Source: an uncultured Pelagibacteraceae bacterium (GTDB lineage: Bacteria; Pseudomonadota; Alphaproteobacteria; Pelagibacterales; Pelagibacteraceae). From it: 64,000 nt of DNA. The notes below the pieces were generated by a model. That model was not told where the DNA came from and did not search any database. It saw nothing but the letters and a program-made list of their open reading frames with translations. Of the stretch, positions 54,414 through 64,000 are shown piece after piece. Each line of letters opens with the position of its first letter. The stretch's first letter is position 1. The translations under genes and the position numbers were made by a program. Where the stretch lies: contig CACIXF010000001.1 of assembly GCA_902590535.1 (NCBI GenBank), positions 116,861 to 180,860 on the forward strand. Direction: 5' to 3'.

Positions 54414-54844
54414 GTGATATTAAAGAAGTTCTTTCTAAATATAAATCAATTGCAATGGTAGGAGTTAGTAACGATCCAACAAAAGCATCAACTATAGTTA
54501 TGAAATATATGCAAAAATATGGATTTAAAGTTTATCCTGTCAATCCTAGAGCTGAGGGTCAAAAAATTTTAGGAGAAGAAGTTTTTGCTAAAATATCTGA
54601 TATTAATGATCAGGTTGATATTGTAGATGTTTTTAGACCATCAAAAGAAGTTTATGCTATTGCAGAAGATACAGTTAAAATTGGAGCTAAAGTTTTATGG
54701 TTACAGCTCGGTATACGAGACGAAAAGGCAAAAGAATTGATGGAAAAAAATGATATTAAGTATATTGAAAACAAATGTACTAAAATGGAATATCAAAAAT
54801 ACTTTTTAAAAGTTAGACAAGCTTTTCCAGTTTTAAGTGACTAA
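54410..54844 (+). CDS. CoA-binding domain protein, YccU-like
   Basis: 144 aa Rossmann-type CoA-binding protein. Seen: SIAMVGVSNDPTKAS (about 13-27), VYPVNPRAEGQ (about 42-52), VDVFRPSKEV and LWLQLGIRDEKA. Stand-alone members bind CoA; their cellular role is poorly known. It is squeezed between the small signal-anchored gene and the MFS transporter with overlaps at both ends. Confidence 0.85.
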   Translation: MSDIKEVLSKYKSIAMVGVSNDPTKASTIVMKYMQKYGFKVYPVNPRAEGQKILGEEVFAKISDINDQVDIVDVFRPSKEVYAIAEDTVKIGAKVLWLQLGIRDEKAKELMEKNDIKYIENKCTKMEYQKYFLKVRQAFPVLSD

Positions 54845-56358
54845 TGAGCAAAATAATAAAATTTTTAGACAGCACATTTTTAGATTTGGGTCGTCAATTT
54901 AAATGGACTTATCTACCTCCATTAATGGTTTATATGGCTGCGGGTATTTCTGGTTTAACAGGTATTGTTGGTACATTTTTTGTTAAAGATTATTTAAATT
55001 TATCAGCAGCATTTTTAGCAGGCCTAGGTTTTTGGGCTGGAATTCCTTGGGCATTAAAAATGCCATTAGGACATTTAGTAGATCTAATCTGGGAGAGAAA
55101 AAATTATATGGTCTACTTTGGAGCTTCATTGATAGCTCTTAGCTTACTAATTATGTATGGATTGATTATTCATACTGAAGATATGTCCCAGATATTTTCG
55201 GTAGAAACATGGTTTGTGATAAGCGTGATTTTAGCTCCAGTTGGTTATGTGGTTCAGGACGTCGTAGCCGATGCTATGACAGTTGAGGCAGTTCCTTTGG
55301 TTGATGAAACAGGAAATGATTATTCTAAAGATCAAATAAAAATAATGCATACAACAATGCAGACACTTGGAAGGTTTGCAATTATTGGCGGTACAGTACT
55401 TGTTGCATTAGTTAATGTAATATTGTTTAGAGATGTGGAAAGCCTTGAGCAGGCCGATAAGATAAATTTATATGGAACTATCTACATTTATGCTCTTGTA
55501 ATACCTTTAGTTTCTATACTAGGTGTAATTTTAGCAAATTATTTAAGACATAAAAAAATACAAACTTTAAAATCTAAAGGTCTAGAATTTAAAGATGAAA
55601 GAGGTAACGAAAAAACGAAAATAAACTGGTGGATATTAGGAGGAAGTTTAGTTTTTGTTATTTTCACATTGTCTATTGGTTCATTTAAGGTTCCGTTTGC
55701 ACAAGAAATTGTGTTTATTGGCTCAGTCATAATCATTTTGTTTTTAATGTTTAAACTTATTAAGGAATTACCTGAGGAACTAAGATTAACAATTGTAGGT
55801 ACAGCAGTAATTATTTTTGTATTTAGAGCCATGCCAGGTCCTGGACCAGGATTAACTTGGTTTGAAATTGATGAGCTTGGATTTAATGAACAGTTTTTTT
55901 CTGTTCTATCATTATTGGCATCAATTTTAACATTAGCAGGAATTGTATTATTAAGACCTTTTATGGCAAATAATTCAATTGCTAAAATAATTGTAGTTCT
56001 AAGTATTGCGGGTGCGATTTTGTTTTTACCAAGTGTTGGAATGTATTATGGTTTTCATAACTGGACATCCTCGTTAACAGGTGGAGTTGTTGATGCTAGG
56101 TTTATTGCATTAATTAATACTGCGTTGGAGTCTCCGCTTGGCCAAGTATCAATGATACCTTTACTTGCTTGGATAGCAAAAAATGCTCCAGCACATTTAA
56201 AGGCAACCTTTTTTGCAGTTTTTGCATCGTTTACAAATCTAGCATTATCAGCGAGTGCGTTAGGAATTTTATTGATAGTTGTAACACTTTTAACTTTAAT
56301 TCTTCCAATTGTATTTGTATTTATAATTAATAATAGTAAATACAAAACTACAGAATAA
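54844..56358 (+). CDS. MFS transporter, BT1/PucC-like (folate-biopterin type)
   Basis: 504 aa with 12 or so hydrophobic segments. Seen: an N-terminal half with KMPLGHLVDLIWERKNYMVYFG (loop 2-3) and VVQDVVADAMTVEAVP, which resembles the BT1 folate-biopterin or PucC branches. Cargo is uncertain; a pterin/folate carrier would suit a THF-dependent locus but is only inference. It overlaps the CoA-binding gene by TAATG and precedes a flavodoxin-fold gene by 12 bases. Confidence 0.75.
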   Translation: MSKIIKFLDSTFLDLGRQFKWTYLPPLMVYMAAGISGLTGIVGTFFVKDYLNLSAAFLAGLGFWAGIPWALKMPLGHLVDLIWERKNYMVYFGASLIALSLLIMYGLIIHTEDMSQIFSVETWFVISVILAPVGYVVQDVVADAMTVEAVPLVDETGNDYSKDQIKIMHTTMQTLGRFAIIGGTVLVALVNVILFRDVESLEQADKINLYGTIYIYALVIPLVSILGVILANYLRHKKIQTLKSKGLEFKDERGNEKTKINWWILGGSLVFVIFTLSIGSFKVPFAQEIVFIGSVIIILFLMFKLIKELPEELRLTIVGTAVIIFVFRAMPGPGPGLTWFEIDELGFNEQFFSVLSLLASILTLAGIVLLRPFMANNSIAKIIVVLSIAGAILFLPSVGMYYGFHNWTSSLTGGVVDARFIALINTALESPLGQVSMIPLLAWIAKNAPAHLKATFFAVFASFTNLALSASALGILLIVVTLLTLILPIVFVFIINNSKYKTTE

Positions 56359-56370
56359 AAATTTTATAAA

Positions 56371-56940
56371 ATGAAAAAAATTTTCCTGGTGTATGGGCAC
56401 TACAATGACAATTCATTTAATGCAGCAATTCGAGACGAATTCGTTAAGCAATCAAAAGCAAATGGAAATCAGGTAGATGTTGTTGATTTATATAAAGAGA
56501 AATTTGATCCTGTTTTTGCTGGAGAGGAACCTGATCAAGAAGTTTTAGATCACAGAAAAAGAATTGAAGATTGTGATACTATTGTGCTAATTGCTCCAAT
56601 TTGGAACTTTAGAATGCCAGCAATAGTTGAAGGTTGGATTGATAAAGTATTGGCACCACCTTGGGCTTTCAAATTTAAACAGTTGGTAGGAAACTACGGT
56701 TATCCAATCGGAAACTTAAAAGCTAAAAAAGCTATAATTTTTTGCACATATGGTTCACCAAGATTGGCAATCACTACATTTTTCTTAAACTTGCCAATTA
56801 GAAGGTTAAAACGAGGAGTGTTTCATATGTGTGGCATATATAACATTGTCTATAGAAGATATTTTGCAGTACCCTTTGTAAGTGATGCAAAGAGACAAGA
56901 ATTTTTAAGCGATGTTAGAAAAACTGCTAATAATCTCTAA
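56371..56940 (+). CDS. NAD(P)H oxidoreductase, flavodoxin-fold (KefF/MdaB-like)
   Basis: 189 aa. Seen: IFLVYGHYNDNSFNAAIRD (FMN phosphate loop, about 4-22) and APIWNFRMPAIVEGWIDKVL (about 74-93), with AIIFCTYGSPR. Family members reduce quinones with NAD(P)H, using FMN or FAD. A role in protection from quinone stress is plausible; no specific link to the betaine genes. It overlaps the DUF4864 gene by 29 bases. Confidence 0.82.
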   Translation: MKKIFLVYGHYNDNSFNAAIRDEFVKQSKANGNQVDVVDLYKEKFDPVFAGEEPDQEVLDHRKRIEDCDTIVLIAPIWNFRMPAIVEGWIDKVLAPPWAFKFKQLVGNYGYPIGNLKAKKAIIFCTYGSPRLAITTFFLNLPIRRLKRGVFHMCGIYNIVYRRYFAVPFVSDAKRQEFLSDVRKTANNL

Positions 56941-57385
56941 AGTTTTAATATTATTTTTTTTCTCTATTTCATTTTCTAAAGCTGAATTATTAAGCCCTAA
57001 TAGTACAATAAGCCCTAAAGAGGTTGTTGAAATTCAACTTAGTGGACTTCAGCAAAATGATCTTGATTACAAAGATAGTGGTATCGAACAAACTTGGCAA
57101 TTTGCACATCCAAACAACAAAAGGGTTACGGGGCCATTAAATAACTTTAAGATGATGATAAAAAGTGACTCTTATAGCATGATGATCAATCACCTAAGTC
57201 ACACAATAACTGAACTTGGAAGTAGTGACAAATGGGCTCAATTTGAAGTTATCATTCTTGATAAAGATAAGATTTATCACAAATTCAATTGGCAAGTCGA
57301 AAAGTACACCTCCGAGGGCACTTTAAAAGACTGTTGGTTAACCACAATGGTATCTAGCCCAATCCCCCTTGGAAGCTCAATCTGA
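56912..57385 (+). CDS. Exported DUF4864-like protein
   Basis: 157 aa. Seen: a signal peptide (about 1-24, LLIISKVLILFFFSISFSKA), then a single domain with GLQQNDLDYKDSGIEQTWQFAHP and a YHKFNWQVEKY strand pattern typical of an NTF2-like/DUF4864 fold. Probably periplasmic. Function unknown. The start overlaps the previous gene. Confidence 0.7.
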   Translation: MLEKLLIISKVLILFFFSISFSKAELLSPNSTISPKEVVEIQLSGLQQNDLDYKDSGIEQTWQFAHPNNKRVTGPLNNFKMMIKSDSYSMMINHLSHTITELGSSDKWAQFEVIILDKDKIYHKFNWQVEKYTSEGTLKDCWLTTMVSSPIPLGSSI

Positions 57386-57442
57386 TTGTTCACAGATACA
57401 TTTTTGTTTCGTAACAATTAAAAATTTAGTAGGAATCGCAGA

Positions 57443-59875
57443 ATGAAAACAAAAACTAAAGTTGTAGTAGTTGGAGGAGGAGTTGTAGGGGTTAGTGCCC
57501 TTTATCACTTAGCAAAAAAAGGCTGGTCTGATGTTGTTCTAGTTGAAAGAAAAGAATTAACATCAGGATCAACTTGGCATGCTGCAGGTTTGTTACCATT
57601 ATTTAATATGAGTTATTCAGTTGGACAACTTCATAAATATGCAGTTAATCTTTATAAAACATTAGAGGAAGAAACTGGGAAAAATGTTGGCTTTAGTGTT
57701 GTTTCAAATATTCGTCTAGCAAGCACAAAAGATAGAATGGATGAATACCATCAATACGCAGGCGTCGCTCGAACTATCGGAGTAGATGTTAAATTTTTGA
57801 AACCAGAACAAGTAAAAGAAATTTGGCCATTATGTCATACAGATGATTTAGTTGGCGCAATACAACACCCTGAAGATGGATATATTCAACCAGCAGATTT
57901 AACACAAGCATTAGCAACAGGTGCAAGAAATAGAGGAGCAGAAATTTATAGAAACACAACTGTCCTATCAATGAGGCAAACTAAAGATGGATGGATTGTG
58001 GAAACAGATAAGGGATCAATAGAGTGCGAACATGTTATTTCTTGTTCTGGAAATTTTGCGAGACAAACAGGTGAAATGGTAGGATTAGATATTCCAGTCA
58101 TACCTGTTGAACATCAATACATTGTTACAGAACCGCATCCCGCAATTCAAAAAAGAAAAAAAGATGGATTACCAGAAATGGGTGTCTTAAGAGATAGTGA
58201 TAGTAGATGGTATATGAGGGAGGAAGCTGGAGGATTAATTTTAGGTCCTTACGAAGATGGTGCACCAGCTTGTTATGTAGAAGGGCCATCAAAAAATTCA
58301 GAATATGAATTATTTCAAGAAGACTTAGACAGATTAGCTCCACACATTGAAGGTGCAATTCATAGAGTGCCTGCGTTTGGAGAAGTTGGAGTTAAGAAAG
58401 TTTATAATGGAGCAATCTGTTATACTCCTGATGGAAATCCAATTGTTGGACCAGCTTGGGGACTTAAAAATTTTTGGATTAATGAAGGACATAGTTTTGG
58501 AATAACAGCAGCAGGTGGTGCAGGCTGGCAGTTAGCAGAGTGGATCGTTGATGGCGAACCTACAATTGATATGTTAGGAGTTGAACCAAGACGTTACGGA
58601 AACTACGCAACTAAATCTTATTTGAAAGCAAAAAATGAAGAAGCATACAGCCATGTATTTATTGTTCACTATCCAGATGAAGAAAGACCAGCGGCAAGAC
58701 CATTAAGAACAGCTCCTTGTTATGAACGAATGAAAAATTTAGGTGCTGTGTTTGGTCAGAAGTTTGGATGGGAAAGACCTAATTTTTTTGCAACAGACGG
58801 AATGGAACAAAAAGATAATTGGTCATTTAGAAGATCGAAATGGTTTGATGCTATTAAAAAAGAATGTCAAAATGTTAAAGAAAACGTAGGTCTTTTAGAT
58901 ATGACTGCGTTTGCAAAATGCAGAATTAGGGGACCTAAAGCAGAGGAATTTTTAGATTATTTAGTTGCAAACAAGCTTCCTAAGAAAGTTGGAAGAATAA
59001 ATTTATGCCATGCTTTGAACACTAAAGGTGGAGTGCATTCAGAATTTACAATAATGAAAGAAGCGGAAAATAGTTATTATCTAGTTTCTGCTGGAGCAAA
59101 TTTAAGATTAGACCATGATTGGATACAAAAATGGATGCCAGATGATGGGTCTGTAATATTTGAAGATCTAACAAATAGCACAGGAGTTCTGGTAGTAGCT
59201 GGTCCAAAAGCAAGACAATTAATGCAAAAGGTATCAACAGACGATTTTTCAAATGAAAATTTCAAATGGTTGACTGCTAAAAATGTAAATGTTGGCTATG
59301 CTCCAGTAAATGCAATGAGAGTAAACTTTGTGGGTGAGCTTGGTTGGGAACTACATCATCCAATTGAATATCAAAACCATATTTTTGACAAATTAATGGA
59401 AGCGGGAAAAGATTTAGGAATTAAACCTTTTGGAATTAGAGCAATGAATAGTTTAAGAGTAGAAAAATCTTATAAACTAGTTGGTACAGAATTATCAATT
59501 GAATACTCACCATATGAGTCTGGTCTTGATAGATTTGTTCATCCAAATAAAGGAAACTTTATTGGGTTAGAAGCACTTAACAAATGGAGAGAAAAAGGTT
59601 TTGATAATAAATTGGTTACTTTAGAGGTTCATAATACTAAAGATGCAGATGTGCTTGGAAATAATCCAATTTTTAAAGACGGAAAAGTTGTTGGAAGAGC
59701 AACTGGAGGTGAATTTGGTTTTAGATTAGATAAATCAATAGCTCTTGCAATGGTTAAGCCAGATTGTTCGAATGTGGGCGACAAATTACAAGTTGATATA
59801 TTAGGTGAAATGTACGACGCTACTGTCTTAGATGAGAGTCCATATGATTCAGAAAATAATTTATTAAGAGCTTAA
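57443..59875 (+). CDS. Dimethylglycine/sarcosine dehydrogenase-like protein, second paralog
   Basis: 810 aa, same layout as the paralog at 47.5 kb: FAD motif [17 protein letters not shown] (7-23), [10 protein letters not shown] with H46 as the expected covalent-FAD residue, and a C-terminal GcvT domain (about 460-810; [13 protein letters not shown]). The neighbour genes are etfB and etfA, so it likely passes electrons to ETF. Preference for dimethylglycine or sarcosine cannot be told from sequence. It starts 57 bases after the DUF4864 gene and abuts etfB (TAATG). Confidence 0.88.
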   Translation: MKTKTKVVVVGGGVVGVSALYHLAKKGWSDVVLVERKELTSGSTWHAAGLLPLFNMSYSVGQLHKYAVNLYKTLEEETGKNVGFSVVSNIRLASTKDRMDEYHQYAGVARTIGVDVKFLKPEQVKEIWPLCHTDDLVGAIQHPEDGYIQPADLTQALATGARNRGAEIYRNTTVLSMRQTKDGWIVETDKGSIECEHVISCSGNFARQTGEMVGLDIPVIPVEHQYIVTEPHPAIQKRKKDGLPEMGVLRDSDSRWYMREEAGGLILGPYEDGAPACYVEGPSKNSEYELFQEDLDRLAPHIEGAIHRVPAFGEVGVKKVYNGAICYTPDGNPIVGPAWGLKNFWINEGHSFGITAAGGAGWQLAEWIVDGEPTIDMLGVEPRRYGNYATKSYLKAKNEEAYSHVFIVHYPDEERPAARPLRTAPCYERMKNLGAVFGQKFGWERPNFFATDGMEQKDNWSFRRSKWFDAIKKECQNVKENVGLLDMTAFAKCRIRGPKAEEFLDYLVANKLPKKVGRINLCHALNTKGGVHSEFTIMKEAENSYYLVSAGANLRLDHDWIQKWMPDDGSVIFEDLTNSTGVLVVAGPKARQLMQKVSTDDFSNENFKWLTAKNVNVGYAPVNAMRVNFVGELGWELHHPIEYQNHIFDKLMEAGKDLGIKPFGIRAMNSLRVEKSYKLVGTELSIEYSPYESGLDRFVHPNKGNFIGLEALNKWREKGFDNKLVTLEVHNTKDADVLGNNPIFKDGKVVGRATGGEFGFRLDKSIALAMVKPDCSNVGDKLQVDILGEMYDATVLDESPYDSENNLLRA

Positions 59876-60624
59876 TGAAAATTTTAGTAGCTGTAAAAAG
59901 GGTTATTGATTACAACGTTCAAATCAGAGTTAAAGAAGATGGAACTGGTGTAGTTACTGACAATGTAAAAATGTCAACCAATCCTCCAGATGATAATGCA
60001 ATAGAAGAGGCTGTAAAAATTAAAGAGGCTGGTAAAGCTACAGAAGTAGTTGCAGTAACTGTTGGAGAAGAAAAAGCTCAAGAAACAGTTAGGAAAGCTT
60101 TAGCAGTTGGTGCAGATAGAGGTATTCATGTAAAAGTTGATGGAATTCTAGAGCCACTTGCTGTTTCAAAAATTTTACAAAAAATAGTAGATAAAGAAAA
60201 ACCAGATTTAGTATTTATGGGCAAACAAGCAATTGATGACGATTGTAATCAAACAGGCCAAATGTTGAGTGCTTTATTAAATTGGCCACAGGCAACATTT
60301 GCCTCAAAAATTGATGTAAAAGAAAATAAATTAGAAGTAACCAGAGAAATAGATGAAGGTCTTGAAACAATTGAAATAAATGTTCCAGCTATTGTAACTT
60401 GTGATCTTAGACTGAACGAACCAAGATACGCATCACTACCGAATATAATGAAGGCTAAGAAAAAACCTATAGAGGAAATTGCTGCTTCTGATTTAGGTGT
60501 GGATGTATCACCAAGATTAGAACAATTAAAAGTAGAGGAACCTCCAAAAAGAAAAGCAGGTATAAAAGTAGCAAATGTTGCTGAATTAGTTCAAAAGTTA
60601 AAAAATGAGGCGAAGGTAATTTAA
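59875..60624 (+). CDS. etfB: Electron transfer flavoprotein beta subunit
   Basis: 249 aa. Seen: [17 protein letters not shown] at the N-terminus, [24 protein letters not shown] (about 64-87), and the family signature [27 protein letters not shown] (about 171-197). Accepts electrons from flavin dehydrogenases such as the DMGDH-like enzyme just upstream. TAATG contacts on both sides indicate tight coupling. Confidence 0.95.
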   Translation: MKILVAVKRVIDYNVQIRVKEDGTGVVTDNVKMSTNPPDDNAIEEAVKIKEAGKATEVVAVTVGEEKAQETVRKALAVGADRGIHVKVDGILEPLAVSKILQKIVDKEKPDLVFMGKQAIDDDCNQTGQMLSALLNWPQATFASKIDVKENKLEVTREIDEGLETIEINVPAIVTCDLRLNEPRYASLPNIMKAKKKPIEEIAASDLGVDVSPRLEQLKVEEPPKRKAGIKVANVAELVQKLKNEAKVI

Positions 60625-61577
60625 TGGCAGTTTTACTTATAGCAGAACACAATAATAAAGAATTAAGACCATTTACTCTTAATGCAGCTACAGCAGCATC
60701 TCAAATTGATTCAGATGTTCATGCTGTGATTATTGGTCAAAACTCTGCAGATGCTGCAAAACAATTATCTGAACTTCCAGTAGTTAAAAAGGTATTGAGT
60801 GTAGAAGGAGCTCACTATGAAAACTTCACAGCAGAAAATTTTGCTCCAGTGATTGTTAAACTCGCAGAAAATTATTCTCACATTGTTTGTTCGGCAAATA
60901 CATTTGGAAAAAATTTGATGCCACGAATTGCTGCTCATCTTGACACATCGCAAGTAAGTGACATCATTAAAGTAATATCACCAGATACTTTTTTAAGACC
61001 AATTTATGCTGGTAACGCTTTTGCAACAATTAAGAGTAATGATGCTAAAAAGTGTATAACTATCAGACCTACTTCTTTTGATCCTTGTGAGAGTACAGGT
61101 GGATCAGCTCCAATTGAAAAAGTAGATGCTAGTGAAGAGTTTTCAAATACAAAATTTATCAAAAGAGAAGAAATTAAATCTGATCGACCTGAACTTGGAA
61201 CAGCAAGAATTGTTGTATCAGGTGGTAGAGGAATGCAAAGTGGAGACAATTTTAAATTGATTACAGAAATTGCTGACAAACTAGGTGCAGCGATTGGAGC
61301 ATCAAGAGCGGCAGTAGATGCTGGATATATAAGTAATGATCATCAAGTAGGTCAAACAGGAAAAGTGGTTGTACCAGATCTATATATCGCTGTTGGAATT
61401 TCAGGTGCTATTCAACATTTAGCAGGAATGAAGGAAAGTAAAGTTATAGTTGCAATTAATAAAGATGGTGAAGCTCCAATATTTAGTGTTGCAGATTATG
61501 GACTTGAAGCTGATTTATTTGAGGCACTGCCTCAGTTCATGGAAGAGCTGAACAAATTAAACACTATACAAAAATAA
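60624..61577 (+). CDS. etfA: Electron transfer flavoprotein alpha subunit
   Basis: 317 aa. Seen: the FAD-binding C-terminal domain with [14 protein letters not shown] (about 193-206), [45 protein letters not shown] (in parts, about 238-266). Binds the FAD of the ETF dimer with etfB. Passes electrons to ETF-quinone oxidoreductase encoded next. Confidence 0.95.
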   Translation: MAVLLIAEHNNKELRPFTLNAATAASQIDSDVHAVIIGQNSADAAKQLSELPVVKKVLSVEGAHYENFTAENFAPVIVKLAENYSHIVCSANTFGKNLMPRIAAHLDTSQVSDIIKVISPDTFLRPIYAGNAFATIKSNDAKKCITIRPTSFDPCESTGGSAPIEKVDASEEFSNTKFIKREEIKSDRPELGTARIVVSGGRGMQSGDNFKLITEIADKLGAAIGASRAAVDAGYISNDHQVGQTGKVVVPDLYIAVGISGAIQHLAGMKESKVIVAINKDGEAPIFSVADYGLEADLFEALPQFMEELNKLNTIQK

Positions 61578-61600
61578 TCCTTACAGTTAAAAACTAGAGT

Positions 61601-63220
61601 ATGTCTAGAGAATCAATGGAATATGATGTTGTAATCATTGGTGGAGGACCATCAGGATTATCAACTGCAATAAAGTTAAAACAACTAGATGCAAATTTAA
61701 ATGTTTGTTTATTGGAAAAAGCATCAGAGATTGGAGCTCATATTTTAAGTGGAAATGTATTTGAAACGCGTGCTCTAGATGAATTACTACCAAATTGGAG
61801 AGAATTAAATTCTCCAATCAAAACAAAAGTAACTAAAGAAAAATTTTTATTTTTAGGAAAAACCAAATCTTTAAGTTGGCCAACTTGGCTCCTACCTGCG
61901 GTGCAACAAAATCATAAAAATTATATTATTAGTCTTGCAAATTTATGTAGATGGCTTGCTGAACAAGCTGAAAATTTAGGTGTAGAGATTTTTCCAGGAT
62001 TTCCAGCAAGTGAAATTTTATATAACGAAGATGGATCTGTTAAAGGTGTTGCAACTCAAGATATGGGCATAGACAAAGATGGTAATAAAAAAGATAGTTT
62101 TGAACCAGGTATTGAGCTTTTAGGTAAAGTAACTGTTTTTGCCGAAGGGTGTAGAGGTCATTTAGGAAAACAATTGATTGAAAAATTTGAATTAAATAAA
62201 GGTAAAGATCCTCAACAATACGGAATTGGTTTTAAAGAAATTTGGGAAATAGAGGATAAAAATCACGAAGAAGGCTTAGTTATGCATACAGCTGGATGGC
62301 CATTGGATAACAATACATATGGTGGTAGTTTTATGTATCATGCAGAAAATAAACAAGTTTTTGTTGGTTATGTAATAGGTTTAGATTACAAAAATCCACA
62401 TTTATCACCTTATGATGAATTTCAGAGGTTTAAAACACATCCAGCAATTAAAAAAATTATAGAAGGTGGAAAAAGAATTTCTTACGGGGCAAGAGCCCTA
62501 ATTGAAGGTGGATTTCAAAGTTTGCCAAAAATGTTTATGCCTGGAGCTTTGTTGGTTGGCTGTGATGCTGGAACTTTGAATATGCCAAAAATCAAAGGTT
62601 CACATACTGCAATGAAAAGTGGAATGATTGCAGCTGAAACTATTAATGAACATTTAAAAGAAAACAAAGATTTATCTATTTATGAAGATAAATTTAAAAA
62701 TAGCTGGTTACATAAAGAGCTTTATGAAGCTCGGAACGTGAAACCTAGTTTTAGTTGGGGATTAATTTTAGGGATAATTTTCACAGGTATCGATCAAATT
62801 TTATTTAGAGGAAAACTTCCTTTTACACTTAAACATAAACATGCTGATCATGAAACATTAAAATCTGCAAATCAAATGCCAAAAATAGATTATCCAAAAT
62901 ATGATAATGTTATAACTTTTGATAAAACAAGTTCAGTTTATCTAACAGGAACCAATCATACAGACAATCAACCAGTTCATTTAAAACTTAAAGATCCTGA
63001 TTTACCAATAAATTATACTTTAGAAAAATTTGATGAACCTGCTCAAAGATATTGTCCTGCAGGTGTGTATGAAGTTCAAAAAGAAAATGATGTAAATAAA
63101 TTTGTGATCAATTCTCAAAATTGTATTCATTGTAAAACTTGTGATATTAAAGAACCTTCTCAAAATATAACTTGGGTTACACCGGAAGGAAGTGGTGGTC
63201 CAAGATATGGAAATATGTAA
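61601..63220 (+). CDS. Electron transfer flavoprotein-ubiquinone oxidoreductase
   Basis: 539 aa membrane-associated flavoprotein with 4Fe-4S cluster. Seen: FAD motif VVIIGGGPSGLSTAIKL (about 9-25), LEKASEIGAHILSGNVFE, the quinone region, and a C-terminal ferredoxin-like domain with CPAGVYE ... CIHCKTCDIKEP (four cysteines). Transfers ETF electrons to the quinone pool. Completing DMGDH-etfB-etfA-ETFQO is a strong sign that N-methylglycine oxidation drives respiration here. Confidence 0.94.
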   Translation: MSRESMEYDVVIIGGGPSGLSTAIKLKQLDANLNVCLLEKASEIGAHILSGNVFETRALDELLPNWRELNSPIKTKVTKEKFLFLGKTKSLSWPTWLLPAVQQNHKNYIISLANLCRWLAEQAENLGVEIFPGFPASEILYNEDGSVKGVATQDMGIDKDGNKKDSFEPGIELLGKVTVFAEGCRGHLGKQLIEKFELNKGKDPQQYGIGFKEIWEIEDKNHEEGLVMHTAGWPLDNNTYGGSFMYHAENKQVFVGYVIGLDYKNPHLSPYDEFQRFKTHPAIKKIIEGGKRISYGARALIEGGFQSLPKMFMPGALLVGCDAGTLNMPKIKGSHTAMKSGMIAAETINEHLKENKDLSIYEDKFKNSWLHKELYEARNVKPSFSWGLILGIIFTGIDQILFRGKLPFTLKHKHADHETLKSANQMPKIDYPKYDNVITFDKTSSVYLTGTNHTDNQPVHLKLKDPDLPINYTLEKFDEPAQRYCPAGVYEVQKENDVNKFVINSQNCIHCKTCDIKEPSQNITWVTPEGSGGPRYGNM

Positions 63221-63221
63221 A

Positions 63222-63605
63222 TTAGGACAAATCTATTGCAAACTTTTTTAAAGTTTCGATAGGTACATATTTAAGAGTGTTTTCGTGAGTTCTTTTCAAA
63301 AATATTGGACATCCTTTACCGGCTTCAACTGCTCTTGCATACCAACTAGCACACAAACACCATCCATCTCCATCTTTTAAACCAGGAAACCCAAATTCAG
63401 GATGTGGAGTTATTAAATCGTTACCTGCTTTTTTCATCCACTCTAAGCATTCGGTAGTAACTTTGGCACAAACTGTATGAAGTCCATGATCGTTCTCGTC
63501 AGTGTTACAACAACCATCACGAAACCATCCTGTTAAAGGATCATTTGAGCATTCCTCTAAGTCTTCGCCAAGAACATTTTTTTGTTTATGATCTGTAGAC
63601 ATCAT
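63222..63605 (-). CDS. DUF2237-family protein
   Basis: 127 aa from the ATG at 63605 that overlaps the end of the upstream gene; a longer upstream reading is a shadow of that gene. Seen: NVLGEDLEECSNDPLTGWFRDGCC (in parts), VCAKVTTECLEWMKKAGNDLITPHPEFGFPGLKDGDGWCLCASRW-type cysteine-rich pattern (WCLCASWYARA) and a C-terminal tail. DUF2237 is a widespread family without known function. Convergent with ETF-QO. Confidence 0.82.
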   Translation of the reverse strand: MMSTDHKQKNVLGEDLEECSNDPLTGWFRDGCCNTDENDHGLHTVCAKVTTECLEWMKKAGNDLITPHPEFGFPGLKDGDGWCLCASWYARAVEAGKGCPIFLKRTHENTLKYVPIETLKKFAIDLS

Positions 63606-64000
63606 AAATCTCGTCATCAATATAAGCATTAAAGGAAATAGATCTTCTTTCTTCATCGGTATCACGAAATGGATACACAGAATGCATAAGATAATTTGGA
63701 AAAAAATAAAAATCTCCAACTTCTGGACTTATTGTATATGTTGACTCACAAAGAAACATTTTAGAACCATGTATTAATTCTAGTTTTCCTCCAGAGTAAT
63801 CAGCATTAGTTTTATTTTGTTTATGATTGCCAAAAGTTTTAGGTAGTTTTAAAAATCCTGCACCTGATATGTGTCCATTATGCCAGTGTGTTGGATTGTA
63901 CTCATGTTTGAATTGTCTAACTATCCAAGATTGGATCATATGAAATTTTTTAATTTTTTTTCCAGTTTCTATTTCAATCCACTTATGAACACAGGTTGAT
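63586..64000 (-). CDS. 2OG-Fe(II) oxygenase-like protein, N-terminus cut by window edge
   Basis: About 137 residues in frame from the window edge to the stop at 63588-63586; the reading frame continues upstream of the first visible ATG (63939) without a stop, so the start is outside. Seen: YNPTHWHNGHISGAGFLKLP (iron-ligand region), GDFYFFPNYLMHSVYPF and ERRSISFNAYID (distal His and Arg), typical of the putative 2OG oxygenase family (PF13759-like). Its 3' end overlaps the DUF2237 gene by about 20 bases, so they are coupled. Substrate unknown. Confidence 0.7.
   Translation of the reverse strand, partial: STCVHKWIEIETGKKIKKFHMIQSWIVRQFKHEYNPTHWHNGHISGAGFLKLPKTFGNHKQNKTNADYSGGKLELIHGSKMFLCESTYTISPEVGDFYFFPNYLMHSVYPFRDTDEERRSISFNAYIDDEIYDVYRS

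Noticed and set aside
57789..59265. Several minus-strand ORFs of 60-80 aa under the second DMGDH-like gene
   Set aside because: They are Leu/His-rich shadows of an unambiguous 810-aa gene and lack start signals.
63606..63719. Longer start for the DUF2237 protein
   Set aside because: The extra N-terminal residues are read in a shadow frame of the overlapping 2OG oxygenase gene and do not belong to DUF2237.
1..64000. CRISPR arrays, insertion sequences, prophage, tRNA or rRNA genes
   Set aside because: No spaced direct repeats, transposase or integrase motifs, or RNA gene signatures were seen on either strand.

Overview
The window looks like a SAR11-type alphaproteobacterium (Pelagibacterales, 'Candidatus Pelagibacter'-like). 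The evidence is very low GC, intergenic gaps of mostly 0-150 bases, many TAATG/ATGA start-stop overlaps, and a gene set dominated by uptake and demethylation of methylated osmolytes and amines. I see no rRNA, tRNA, mobile element or CRISPR array. The organism call is inference from composition and content.

Region 1 (1-10.9 kb, minus strand) is a nitrogen/methylamine block. It holds a partial diaminopropionate ammonia-lyase, a GlnT/GmaS-type ligase, an unusual Amt transporter with a small membrane partner, an MgsABC-like (N-methylglutamate synthase type) complex with an extra 136-aa protein, a second glutamine-synthetase-like ligase, and an FAD amine oxidase. Region 2 (11-22.9 kb) is the TMAO block: tdm (TMAO demethylase) with a small winged-helix protein, a divergent TMAO-type ABC transporter (tmoX, tmoW, tmoV), glpK, gpsA, and tmm (trimethylamine monooxygenase). 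Region 3 (22.9-31.8 kb) holds an iron alcohol dehydrogenase, a class I glutamine amidotransferase, formate-THF ligase, and a four-subunit sarcosine oxidase / N-methylglutamate dehydrogenase (soxBDAG). Together these could carry TMA to TMAO, dimethylamine, methylamine and finally glutamate, with one-carbon units collected on tetrahydrofolate. No dimethylamine monooxygenase genes are visible.

Region 4 (31.8-40.8 kb) is mixed: an EamA exporter, a racemase, cold-shock protein, purK/purE, and a conserved-looking M19 peptidase cassette of unknown role that ends in a 55-aa zinc-ribbon-like protein.

Region 5 (40.9-63.2 kb) is a second osmolyte locus. On the minus strand an operon encodes a betaine-type binding protein, a permease, a short MetF-like reductase and a DmdA/LigM-like THF-dependent demethylase. 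Divergent from it, a long plus-strand run encodes a Rieske oxygenase, BHMT, a dimethylglycine-dehydrogenase-like enzyme, a methyltransferase, a DddP-like metalloenzyme, a kinase/nucleotidyltransferase/2OG-oxygenase cassette, an enoyl-CoA hydratase, a BT1-like transporter, a second dimethylglycine/sarcosine dehydrogenase, and EtfB, EtfA and ETF-quinone oxidoreductase. The last three give an electron route from the dehydrogenases to the quinone pool. Two minus-strand genes close the window, the last one cut by the edge.

Several tiny single-membrane-segment proteins, several intrinsic terminators, and a near-identical AT-rich element upstream of tdm, soxB and the FAD oxidase gene are also described.
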